Origin: DHVE2 group archaeon
GTDB lineage: Archaea; Thermoplasmatota; Thermoplasmata; Thermoplasmatales; Aciduliprofundaceae
Direction of reading: 5' to 3'
Assembly: GCA_015520975.1 (NCBI GenBank)
Contig: WAOZ01000120.1
Location: 1-5,918, forward strand
Length of the DNA stretch: 5,918 bases
In this document: positions 1 to 5,918 of the stretch, one piece after another
How positions within the stretch are numbered: position 1 is the stretch's first letter
How the letters are laid out: each line of letters starts with the position of its first letter
Translations under genes and position numbers: made by a program
Notes under the pieces: model-generated
Database searches by the model: none
The model's input: only the letters and a program-made list of their open reading frames with translations
What the model was told of the DNA's origin: nothing

Positions 1-1552
1 GAAGCGTATCATCTTTTCCGCTGAATCCGGCGCGTATGTTGAAAACCCTTTCCAGATTGTAAATTCTCTCCCCTATCCGGAGTATATCTTCGCCTCTGTA
101 ATTTATGCCCGTGGCGGCACGGAGCAGTTTTGAAAATTCAACCTCCGACACGGCAAATGTTGAAAATTTGCAGATTATAAGGGAATCCACCGCAGCGTTG
201 AGGTTCTGGAATATGACCACCAGCCCCGCCTTACCTTCCGGACTCAAACGATGTATGAGTTTCGGTTTGCCGATTATTTCGGGAGCGACCATATACGCTC
301 GTAAATGACAGCCTCCGCGGTTGCTGGTGGCATAGCTCAGAGCCTGCCCGTAAAGCCCTCTGGGGTCGTAGCCAGCGAGTTCGAGCCCTTTTATATGGAT
401 GGCCAGTTTTTCCGCAGCGTATTTTTCAGCCAGTCTCTTTGTGCCCATGGCTATTTCGTGTTTGCTCTCTCCGACATCTTCAAAATTTTCGAGAGGGATA
501 TCTTTTTTCAGTTCTCTGTACAACGCGGTGGTAACTCCAGCGCTTACTGTGTCCATACCGTAATCGTTGCATATCCTGTTAACTCTCACGATTTTTTCGT
601 AATCCGGGTTTTCTATGTTTGGTCCGAAGGCCCATATGGTTTCGTATTCCGGAAGTTCCGTATCGCTTATAGCATCTTTTTTCTTGCATTTGATGGGACA
701 GCCCCAGCATCCTTCACTTTTGATCTTCCTTGAATGAAATATGGCATCTCCTGTTAATTTTTCAGAATTTTCAAAATGCGAGCGATTGAAATTATCGGTG
801 GGTAGCACTTCAAGGTAGTTCACTATTTCAAACAGCATGGCAGTTCCGAAAACACGCAGCCCTTTATTCAGCGGAGGGGAAGCCTCAAGCAATCTCGTGA
901 ATTCGTACATCGCAGTTTTGAATTCTTCTTTATCAGCGATTTCTGGTCGTGTGTGACCTTTTACAACTATGGCTTTGAGGTTTTTTGAGCCCATAATATA
1001 TCCGAGTCCTCCTCTGCCGGCGGCATGCGTGTAATCGTTCATAATTGATGCGAACATTACACCTCTCTCTCCGGCTCTTCCGATGCACGCCACACTGCCT
1101 TTGTTCTCAAGAAGCTTCGTGGTCTCGCGGACATTTTTACCCCACAGCGAGTTCGCAGGATATATATCTATGTTTTCATATTCTATGCTTAAAAACACAG
1201 GCTCGGAGGCTTTTCCGAGGATGACCACGGCGTCATAACCTGCATATTTCAGCTCCTTGCCCCAGTTTCCCCCTGAATTGGAATCGAAAACTGTTCCTGT
1301 GAGCGGTGATTTGGATACCACACTGTGCCGTCCAGACATGGGTGCGAGACCTGTGAGCGGGCCCACGGTGAATATGAGCGGATTTTCAGGAGATAGGGGG
1401 TCAATTTCAGGCCTTGAAAATTCAAAAAATAGTCTGACACCGAGTCCTCTGCCACCCAGAAAATTTTTGAGGATATCATCTGGAATTCGCTCAACTCTGA
1501 TTTTCTGGTCAGCGAGATTTATAATGGCCATTTTCCCGGTCCATGCAGCCAT
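1..1552 (-). CDS. Aldehyde:ferredoxin oxidoreductase family protein, tungsten/molybdopterin enzyme (C-terminus cut by window edge)
   Basis: AOR-family enzymes oxidise aldehydes to carboxylates in the cytoplasm, using a tungsten bis-pterin centre and one [4Fe-4S] cluster, and pass electrons to ferredoxin. The minus-strand frame is open from about 1576 to base 1 without a stop, giving 517 visible residues of the usual roughly 600. Visible marks: the N-terminal GGRGLG loop (33-38); AAGRGGLGYIMGSKNLKA (177-194), the pterin-binding family signature; SNRGGCHLRAY near 411-421; cluster ligands GCWGCPIKC with C282, C285 and C289; and the fourth ligand in DSLIIC (D456 to C461). Pyrococcus furiosus AOR uses C288, C291, C295 and C494, so the cluster set looks complete. 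I chose the ATG at 1552, giving MAAWTGKMAIINL, because it matches the usual family N-terminus and lies about 27 bp from a TATA-like box. An in-frame ATG at 1570 adds six residues but sits too close to that box. The aldehyde used cannot be told from sequence, and no MoaD-like gene is adjacent in the window. The family is certain; AOR, FOR, GAPOR or WOR subtype is not. Confidence 0.95.
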   Translation of the reverse strand, partial: MAAWTGKMAIINLADQKIRVERIPDDILKNFLGGRGLGVRLFFEFSRPEIDPLSPENPLIFTVGPLTGLAPMSGRHSVVSKSPLTGTVFDSNSGGNWGKELKYAGYDAVVILGKASEPVFLSIEYENIDIYPANSLWGKNVRETTKLLENKGSVACIGRAGERGVMFASIMNDYTHAAGRGGLGYIMGSKNLKAIVVKGHTRPEIADKEEFKTAMYEFTRLLEASPPLNKGLRVFGTAMLFEIVNYLEVLPTDNFNRSHFENSEKLTGDAIFHSRKIKSEGCWGCPIKCKKKDAISDTELPEYETIWAFGPNIENPDYEKIVRVNRICNDYGMDTVSAGVTTALYRELKKDIPLENFEDVGESKHEIAMGTKRLAEKYAAEKLAIHIKGLELAGYDPRGLYGQALSYATSNRGGCHLRAYMVAPEIIGKPKLIHRLSPEGKAGLVVIFQNLNAAVDSLIICKFSTFAVSEVEFSKLLRAATGINYRGEDILRIGERIYNLERVFNIRAGFSGKDDTL

Positions 1553-1574
1553 AAATCTGGCTAAGCGCATAATC

Positions 1575-1590
1575 GGTTAAAAACTTAACC
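1575..1590. repeat. Perfect inverted repeat in the divergent intergenic region, possible operator
   Basis: GGTTAA-AAAC-TTAACC has two perfect 6-bp arms around a 4-bp spacer. It overlaps the apparent AOR TATA box and lies just upstream of the elements that would serve the divergent methyltransferase gene. A dimeric regulator bound here would compete with TBP for the AOR promoter, which is a common archaeal repression geometry. The arms are short and A/T-rich, so chance is possible, and no regulator gene is visible in the window. Confidence 0.4.
1577..1590 (-). promoter_or_regulatory. Putative archaeal promoter (TATA box) of the AOR gene
   Basis: Read on the minus strand, this segment is GGTTAAGTTTTTAA, preceded by the purine-rich GGAAAAAA, which could serve as the TFB-recognition element. 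The TTTTTAA part is centred near 1580, about 27 bp before the ATG at 1552, so transcription would start at or close to that ATG. The alternative GGTTAAGTT box, centred near 1587, would give a leader of roughly 8 nt. Both readings place transcription start downstream of the ATG at 1570. The call rests on composition and spacing only. Confidence 0.45.
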
Positions 1591-1596
1591 TTTTTT

Positions 1597-1612
1597 CCGA
1601 AGGAGATATTAT
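1597..1612 (+). promoter_or_regulatory. Putative archaeal promoter (TATA box) of the methyltransferase gene
   Basis: CCGAAGG (BRE-like) is followed by AGATATTAT, centred near 1609, about 27 bp before the ATG at 1636. This predicts a leaderless transcript. The same bases include AAGGAGAT (1600-1607), which resembles a Shine-Dalgarno sequence but lies about 30 bp before that ATG, too far to serve it. The TATA reading therefore explains the start better. It is a weak match and is supported mainly by spacing. Confidence 0.35.
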
Positions 1613-1635
1613 CCTGTATGACATGAGCATGGATA

Positions 1636-2241
1636 ATGTTCGATGCAAAAGAGTATGATGAGTGGTACGAAAAACACAGAGACCTCTACAATGCGGAGTT
1701 GAACGCACTCAGAGATGTGGTGAAAAAATACCCTTCGCCCAAACTGGAAATTGGTGTTGGAACGGGCAGGTTTGCTGCACCTCTCCGCATAGAATACGGA
1801 ATTGATATCGATGAGAGTATGCTTAAATTTGCCGAGCAGCGAGGTGTTAAAGTTACTAAGGCTCCCGCGGAGAAATTGCCCTTTCCTGACAGGTATTTTT
1901 ATATGGTGCTTGTATGCACAACACTGCCATTTTTGCAGGATGCCCGTAAAGCGATGGCCGAGGCGCACAGAGTGCTGCGTGATGATGGAGGTATTGTTAT
2001 CGCATTCATACCTGCGGATAGTTATTTTGGTAGAAAATACAGAAAATACGCTGACGACGGTGATATTCGGTTCAGAGACGCGCACTTTTACACAATGGAT
2101 GATGTTGAGCAGCTCCTTGAAGATATGTTCTATATTGTATGGGTTCGAAGCACATTGATTGGCACTCCCCCCTCTCTAAATACTGAGGAAGGCTATGTCC
2201 CTGAAGCGAGTTTTGTTGTGGTTGAAGGGAGAAAGATATGA
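1636..2241 (+). CDS. Class I SAM-dependent methyltransferase, substrate unknown
   Basis: This 201-residue cytosolic protein has the Rossmann-like methyltransferase fold of the Methyltransf_11/UbiE-like group. Motif I is LEIGVGTGRF (37-46) with E38, G40, G42 and G44, the S-adenosylmethionine loop. YGIDIDESML (54-63) supplies the acidic residues expected to hold the SAM ribose. AEKLPFPDRYFYMVLVCTTL (78-97) covers the adenine-side motif and strand 4. HRVLRDDGGIVIAFIP (111-126) is the usual post-motif III strand. The C-terminal part from about 127 (SYFGRKYRKY, then YTMDDVEQLL) is the variable substrate-binding side and has no diagnostic motif I recognise. ATG 1636 is the first Met after an in-frame TGA at 1624-1626 and gives a normal family N-terminus (MFDAKEYDEWYEKH). 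The gene is divergent from the AOR and 42 bp upstream of TFS, which has its own TATA box. A protein, tRNA or small-molecule substrate are all possible. Confidence 0.9.
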   Translation: MFDAKEYDEWYEKHRDLYNAELNALRDVVKKYPSPKLEIGVGTGRFAAPLRIEYGIDIDESMLKFAEQRGVKVTKAPAEKLPFPDRYFYMVLVCTTLPFLQDARKAMAEAHRVLRDDGGIVIAFIPADSYFGRKYRKYADDGDIRFRDAHFYTMDDVEQLLEDMFYIVWVRSTLIGTPPSLNTEEGYVPEASFVVVEGRKI

Positions 2242-2254
2242 GATTTCAAAATCT
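2241..2254. repeat. Short perfect inverted repeat abutting the TFS promoter
   Basis: AGATTT-CA-AAATCT has 6-bp arms and a 2-bp spacer. It begins at the last base of the methyltransferase stop codon and runs into the BRE/TATA region of TFS. It could be an operator or a tiny hairpin at the end of the upstream message, but A/T-rich sequence makes chance a serious alternative. Confidence 0.3.
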
Positions 2255-2262
2255 TTAAAAAC
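2247..2262 (+). promoter_or_regulatory. Archaeal BRE/TATA promoter of the TFS gene
   Basis: CAAAA (2247-2251) followed by TTTAAAA (2254-2260) is close to the archaeal BRE plus TATA consensus. The TATA centre, near 2257, lies 27 bp before the ATG at 2284, so a leaderless or near-leaderless transcript is predicted. A GGGA at 2276-2279 sits 4 nt before the ATG but is a poor Shine-Dalgarno match. This is the best-formed promoter in the window. It implies that TFS can be transcribed independently of the methyltransferase. Confidence 0.6.
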
Positions 2263-2283
2263 ATTGCAGTTATTTGGGAACCT

Positions 2284-2583
2284 ATGTTCTGTCCGAAATG
2301 CGGTTCAATAATGTTTCCCCGTGATGGGAAATGGGTGTGTTCTAACTGCGGATTTGAGAAATCCATTGAAGAAAAGAAAGAGATCGTGGAAGAAGCAAAG
2401 GAAAAGGAGATGATAGTTATTTCCAGCAACGCTGAGAACCTGCCCGTGGATGATAGTGTGGTATGTCCAAAATGCGGAAACACAGGCGCTTACTGGATGC
2501 TTCAGCAAACGCGCGCTGCCGATGAACCCGAGACGAGGTTCTACATCTGTACCAAATGTGGATACAGATGGAGAGAGTACTAA
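2284..2583 (+). CDS. tfs: Transcription factor S (TFS), archaeal TFIIS-like transcript cleavage factor
   Basis: TFS enters the secondary channel of archaeal RNA polymerase and stimulates cleavage of the RNA 3' end in backtracked complexes, restarting elongation and improving fidelity. The protein has 99 residues, close to the roughly 105-110 usual for the family. It has two zinc ribbons: C3/C6 with C19/C22 at the N-terminus (RPB9-like), and C61/C64 with C89/C92 at the C-terminus (TFIIS domain III). An acidic, lysine-rich linker (about 26-43) joins them. The catalytic hairpin is TRAADEPET, with the essential acidic pair D80-E81, so an active cleavage factor is expected. The following FYICTKCGYRWREY end is typical. 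RPB9 is excluded by the DE pair, and the RNA polymerase subunit M name used for some homologues refers to this same family. The ATG at 2284 is fixed by the immediate MFCPKCG zinc motif and the promoter spacing. Its stop overlaps the convergent gene's stop by 4 bp. Confidence 0.96.
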   Translation: MFCPKCGSIMFPRDGKWVCSNCGFEKSIEEKKEIVEEAKEKEMIVISSNAENLPVDDSVVCPKCGNTGAYWMLQQTRAADEPETRFYICTKCGYRWREY

Positions 2584-3008
2584 GCGTAGCCCACCACATC
2601 ACCTTTTTCCTTTGATTTTTGAGCGGATTGCTGCAGCATCTGCGCGGGGGGAGGAATCGGCGGTGGCAAGCTCACCTCTTTTGCCAGTATAACAGATTCT
2701 ATGACGCAGTTGTTTATTATCGTGCCGTGAATCTCTCTGGCGATGTCATCGGGCAGCTTTCTGCTTTTTCTCCATTCTTCAAGTATTTTTTTCGCTTCTC
2801 CTGTGTATATGAGCGTTCCATCAATGGCGATCATTCCTATGCCTGTGTATGTGACTGTGAATTTGAATTCTACTTTTACATTTTTTTCATCAACCGGATG
2901 CACAGATAAAATTGAACTGTTATTATCAATGCGAATATGCTGCGGTGCGCTTCTCGGGTCTATAAATCTTTTTGCCTCAATACTATCTATCCTGAACTGC
3001 TTGATCAT
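2580..3008 (-). CDS. Conserved archaeal hypothetical protein, possible SecB-like fold
   Basis: This 142-residue protein has no signal peptide, membrane span or metal motif. I recognise the pattern as a conserved archaeal family but cannot assign a proven function. The layout reads as an N-terminal strand region (1-35), then VKVEFKFTVTYTGIGMIAIDGTLIYTG (44-70) as an antiparallel beta sheet. Next come a charged helix with a KLPDDIA turn (73-90), a longer helix (91-110) and the proline run LPPPIPPP (114-121). A four-strand sheet, then a helix and a proline-rich stretch, resembles the export chaperone SecB, where the helix also leads into an FP.L.LAPVNF tail. That likeness is inference from memory, not alignment. 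The last 20 residues are Gln/Lys-rich and probably disordered. ATG 3008 is the first Met after an in-frame TAG about 18 nt upstream. A GAGGT 17 nt before the ATG is too far for a normal ribosome site. The gene starts 27 bp after the reverse gyrase stop on the same strand, so co-transcription is likely. Confidence 0.85.
   Translation of the reverse strand: MIKQFRIDSIEAKRFIDPRSAPQHIRIDNNSSILSVHPVDEKNVKVEFKFTVTYTGIGMIAIDGTLIYTGEAKKILEEWRKSRKLPDDIAREIHGTIINNCVIESVILAKEVSLPPPIPPPAQMLQQSAQKSKEKGDVVGYA
2604..2620 (+). terminator. T-rich tract, possible oligo-T terminator for TFS
   Basis: TTTTTCCTTTGATTTTT lies 21-37 bp past the TFS stop on the plus strand. Archaeal RNA polymerase often stops at T-runs without a hairpin. 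The tract sits inside the 3' end of the convergent SecB-like gene (its Lys/Glu-rich tail), so codon composition is an alternative explanation for the T-richness. Confidence 0.35.
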
Positions 3009-3029
3009 GGTGATGGATAAACACTACCT

Positions 3030-3046
3030 CTTTATCTACTTTCCCC
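3030..3046 (-). promoter_or_regulatory. Possible internal promoter for the SecB-like gene, overlapping the reverse gyrase stop
   Basis: On the minus strand GGGGAAAG (BRE-like) is followed by TAGATAAAG, centred near 3034, about 26 bp before the ATG at 3008. The spacing matches the other three apparent promoters. The bases also encode the last residues and stop of reverse gyrase, so the match could be accidental, with the gene simply read through from upstream. Confidence 0.28.
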
Positions 3047-5918
3047 TTATCTTTTGCATCTCAGCGTAAAGGTCTCTAAGAGTGGCCTGATAATCTCTCT
3101 CGCCCTTCTCAACGAGGTCCATAACATTTTCCAGAAATCTCGTTCTCTCTTCGCTTACAAAATCTCCGTATCTTTTAGAAAGAAACGAATGAATCTTCAT
3201 ACCCCGCTCGGTGGGTACGATTTTCAGTTTTCTATCCACGATGTATTTTCTCTTGTAGAGTTTGCCGATTATTGTTGCGTATGTGCTTGGCCTGCCGATT
3301 CTGCGCTCTTTCATTAGACGAACCACATCCGCTTGAGTGTAAAGAGGAGGTGAGACCATCTTTTTAGTGAGATTGAGTGTAATCGTCCCCTCTTTCAGAG
3401 GCCTGTGAATCTTGATTCTGTATGGATAAAGCTTGTACCCGTATCCACGCGCCGAAGTGATTATCTCTATTTCAACACTCTTTCCATCTTCGCCTTTAAT
3501 TAGATATATTACGCGATTCAGGTAAGTGCGGCTCTGCGAAGCCATAAATCTGCGAAATATGAGGTCGTAGAGTTTGATATGCTCTTCTGCAAGCTCGTAT
3601 GTTATGGCCCCCTCAGTGATATACCTAACCAGAGTATCTCTATCACAAGGGCGTGTGGGTCTTATACATTCATGCGCACCCTGCTTGCCCCATCTCCTGG
3701 GCACGAAATTTTTCTCGCCCAAGTAATTCTTTGCAATTTTTAATCCAGCATCAGAAACATGCGTGGAGTCTGTTCGGTGGTATGTTATCAATCCGCATTC
3801 GAATAGCTCCTGCAGAAATTTCATAGTCTTCTCCGCACCGAATTTTAAGAGCCTGTTTGCATCGTTCAGGATCTCATCCGTCGTATATGGCGGATAAGCA
3901 ATTTCCTTCTCCTCTTCGTTCAATTTTTTGACGATGACGCGAACCTGCGGAGTTTTCCACGGTACTTCCGCATCCAATTCCTTTATAAACCATGCCTCTC
4001 TTTTTTGCAGATGCTCTCTGTACCTTTCTATGATCCACCCAAGCACGGGTGTCTGAGCGCGACCGGCTGATAGGTTTTTATCCTTAAAAACACGCCACAG
4101 GATCTGCGAAAGTTCAAAACCTATCCATCTGTCCTCGATACGGCGCACCATCTGTGCCTTTACCAGATTCTCGTTGATTTCCCGATACTCTTCAATGGCT
4201 TTTATTATCGCTTTTTTCGTCACCTCATGAAATTCCGCTCTCTTTATACTGCTTGCGTAGCCGCTAAGCAGATTTTTCAGATCCCACGCTATTTTCTCTC
4301 CCTCTGTATCCGGATCCGTACCTATTATCACCTCACCTGTTTCGAAGGCTAGTTTTCTGAGTATGTTTATCTGAGAGGCGGAGCTGTATATATTATCACT
4401 TCCGCATACCGGGCATTTGTCTCCTTCCGTGAACTGGTATCCGCATTCCCTGCACTTTCTTATGGCTGAGTAAATGGGTACGAAAATTTTCCCCGTTTCC
4501 ACGCCGTGATAGCCTCTTCGCGTTACGAGGTCAACCACATGTCCCAGTGAGGGCGCAACAATGAGAATCTTCTTACCTATTGCAACTTCGTACACTATTG
4601 CGTTTTCTATAATCCTCACATTCGGCTTTCCAAAGAATCGTGATATGTGGCGGGCTTTGTTCGGGCTTTCCACTATGAAAAGCGCTGGACGAATAATGTC
4701 GACACCTTTTCCTTTCTCACGCAATCTCTTTCTATCCAGGTCTATTTCTAGTTTAAGCCTGTTCATATCCACAGCCTCAATGGGCACGAACTGCAGATCA
4801 TATATCTCCGCTCTCTTCTCAAATATGGATATGAATTTATCGTCATCCAGAAGGAAACTTGCCCCTTTTGTGATTCCGCCGCAGTAAAGTCGTGATGCCC
4901 TTCCAGAACCCTGCAGATAAGTTTTGATGTCCGGGAAAATTATGTAACCATCTTCGTACACGAATTCATCCGTCTCTTTTATTCTGCCGCTCGAAAAAAC
5001 ATCTCTGATGATCTCTCTGATTTTAGAATACTCGCCCTTTTCCGCAAGAGCGGGTAAATGTGGATTTGCGTCTCGCAGAAGATATGCAAGGGTCACAAGA
5101 AACCGGTCGCTCAGTTTATCCACATCCTCCACACCCACTCTGAATCTTGGAATTTTGTAAAATAGTGTGTACCGTATTCGCTCGGGCATATCGATGCCCC
5201 GCACAAGAGAACCATAAGGCGTTGCCACACCGATCAGAAAATCCAGTTCACCGTCTCTGAATTGATCGAATGCTTTTTTATTATGCGATGTCACGAGTCC
5301 TGCTTTGAAATCTCCAAGTAATTTCGCTACCTTCTCCGCATCCTCTATGGTGGGTGCGTATATTATCGCACCACCGCCCATCTTTTTTACAATCTCACGA
5401 ATTGCGTCTTTTGGCCCCTTTATGTCCACAATGTTGCGGATGGATATACTTGTGCTCCCTACATCAAAATTCAATTTTTCGCGAAGTATTTTTGTGTTGT
5501 AACCTCGCGTTCCTGTGGCTGTGGTGACCATAAGCGTGCCGTTTCCGTTCAGTACAAGATTCACAACTTTCTCAACATTTTTTGAGCGTTTCAGAATTGA
5601 ATCTACATCGTCAACAAACACGAACTGGAATTTCTTTTTTGAAATAAGGGAATAATTTTTTGAAAGAAATGCAGTCGTTGTTATCAGGATATCGAATTCG
5701 TTTTGCACTATTTTTTGAAGATATTCTTCCTTCTCAGATTTTTTCATCTTCCCGAAGTAATACGCTAACCTCTCTTTATCCGCATATTTCTGTGCTTTCA
5801 TAACCACATCTTTAAGCAGTACGGTGGTGGGAACAATTATGTAGCTCTTTTTACCTGAATTTGCTAAATACAGAGCCATCATGATACCGAAAATTGTTTT
5901 ACCGACTCCGGTAGGGGC
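3036..5918 (-). CDS. rgy: Reverse gyrase, fused SF2 helicase-like and type IA topoisomerase (N-terminus cut by window edge)
   Basis: Reverse gyrase uses ATP to introduce positive supercoils and is the hallmark of organisms growing at high temperature. The 960 visible residues start in Walker A (APTGVGKT, 1-8, at the window's right end). Helicase motifs follow: VDDVDS (DEAD box, 102-107), TATGTRG (133-139) and QGSGRASR (motif VI, 336-343). The region between these last two holds the second RecA-like domain and the latch. The topoisomerase half begins with FIVESPNKAR (414-423; toprim E417). A zinc ribbon follows with C489, C492, C502 and C505, then the toprim DPDTE (D535, D537, E539). The catalytic tyrosine is Y713 in LITYHRTDS (codon 3780-3782), followed by HECIRPTRP (749-757) and GRPSTYATI. 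All visible catalytic residues are intact. The first zinc finger and about 80-100 residues should lie off the right edge, for an estimated full length near 1,050, at the short end of the family. The two halves are one polypeptide, unlike the split forms of Nanoarchaeum and Methanopyrus. The first internal Met (5882) is not the start. Confidence 0.98.
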   Translation of the reverse strand, partial: APTGVGKTIFGIMMALYLANSGKKSYIIVPTTVLLKDVVMKAQKYADKERLAYYFGKMKKSEKEEYLQKIVQNEFDILITTTAFLSKNYSLISKKKFQFVFVDDVDSILKRSKNVEKVVNLVLNGNGTLMVTTATGTRGYNTKILREKLNFDVGSTSISIRNIVDIKGPKDAIREIVKKMGGGAIIYAPTIEDAEKVAKLLGDFKAGLVTSHNKKAFDQFRDGELDFLIGVATPYGSLVRGIDMPERIRYTLFYKIPRFRVGVEDVDKLSDRFLVTLAYLLRDANPHLPALAEKGEYSKIREIIRDVFSSGRIKETDEFVYEDGYIIFPDIKTYLQGSGRASRLYCGGITKGASFLLDDDKFISIFEKRAEIYDLQFVPIEAVDMNRLKLEIDLDRKRLREKGKGVDIIRPALFIVESPNKARHISRFFGKPNVRIIENAIVYEVAIGKKILIVAPSLGHVVDLVTRRGYHGVETGKIFVPIYSAIRKCRECGYQFTEGDKCPVCGSDNIYSSASQINILRKLAFETGEVIIGTDPDTEGEKIAWDLKNLLSGYASSIKRAEFHEVTKKAIIKAIEEYREINENLVKAQMVRRIEDRWIGFELSQILWRVFKDKNLSAGRAQTPVLGWIIERYREHLQKREAWFIKELDAEVPWKTPQVRVIVKKLNEEEKEIAYPPYTTDEILNDANRLLKFGAEKTMKFLQELFECGLITYHRTDSTHVSDAGLKIAKNYLGEKNFVPRRWGKQGAHECIRPTRPCDRDTLVRYITEGAITYELAEEHIKLYDLIFRRFMASQSRTYLNRVIYLIKGEDGKSVEIEIITSARGYGYKLYPYRIKIHRPLKEGTITLNLTKKMVSPPLYTQADVVRLMKERRIGRPSTYATIIGKLYKRKYIVDRKLKIVPTERGMKIHSFLSKRYGDFVSEERTRFLENVMDLVEKGERDYQATLRDLYAEMQKIRGK

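Noticed and set aside
105..733. Plus-strand open frames (105-308 and 305-733)
   Set aside because: They lie opposite the AOR coding frame, which is continuous with family motifs including the iron-sulfur ligands; the translations look like antisense composition.
1249..1580. Open frames on both strands (1249-1494 minus, 1257-1580 plus)
   Set aside because: Both overlap the AOR N-terminus in other frames, while the AOR frame carries the GGRGLG motif and the expected start.
1609..2158. Antisense frame 1609-2085 and plus-strand frame 1802-2158
   Set aside because: The 201-residue methyltransferase frame has all SAM motifs; these alternatives have none.
2193..2692. Several 60-100 codon frames over TFS
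   Set aside because: TFS has eight zinc cysteines and the catalytic DE pair; the others are shadows.
2619..3317. Plus-strand frames opposite the SecB-like gene and the reverse gyrase C-terminus
   Set aside because: The minus-strand genes are better supported; the plus-strand products are Phe/Tyr/Ser-rich, as expected of antisense reading.
4561..5502. Plus-strand frames 4561-4887 and 5305-5502
   Set aside because: They are antisense to conserved toprim and helicase parts of reverse gyrase.
1..5918. CRISPR array, tRNA/rRNA gene, insertion sequence or defence system
   Set aside because: No spaced direct repeats, cloverleaf-like segments, transposase motifs or terminal repeats were seen by eye; nearly every base is accounted for by five coding regions.

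Overview
The window comes from a thermophilic or hyperthermophilic archaeon. A reverse gyrase, an archaeal TFIIS-like cleavage factor (TFS) and a tungsten-type aldehyde:ferredoxin oxidoreductase (AOR) together fit only such an organism. Promoters look archaeal: TATA-like boxes sit about 26-27 bp before start codons, with no well-placed Shine-Dalgarno sequence, which points to leaderless mRNAs. Moderate GC, leaderless style and reverse gyrase would suit an Aciduliprofundum/DHVE2-like or similar euryarchaeal lineage, but that placement is a guess that needs a homology search.

Layout, left to right. Positions 1-1552 (minus) hold most of an AOR-family enzyme whose C-terminus runs off the left edge. 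A divergent 83-bp intergenic region (1553-1635) carries apparent promoters for both directions and a 16-bp perfect inverted repeat. A class I SAM-dependent methyltransferase (1636-2241, plus) is followed after 42 bp by TFS (2284-2583, plus), which has its own strong TATA box. TFS meets the next gene tail to tail, with stop codons overlapping by 4 bp: a 142-residue protein (2580-3008, minus) with the look of a SecB-like fold. Upstream of that gene, 27 bp away on the same strand, is a reverse gyrase (3036-5918, minus) whose N-terminus lies beyond the right edge.

How the genes work together: reverse gyrase and the SecB-like gene are probably co-transcribed, although the smaller gene may also have an internal promoter. 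TFS rescues backtracked RNA polymerase and reverse gyrase adjusts DNA topology at high temperature, so two genes serve information processing in heat. The AOR is a metabolic enzyme read divergently. The methyltransferase substrate is unknown.

The window is densely coding and otherwise ordinary. There is no gene-free stretch over 85 bp. I saw no RNA gene, CRISPR array, insertion sequence or defence system. The points worth following are the SecB-like partner of reverse gyrase, the palindromic divergent promoter, and the consistent leaderless promoter geometry.
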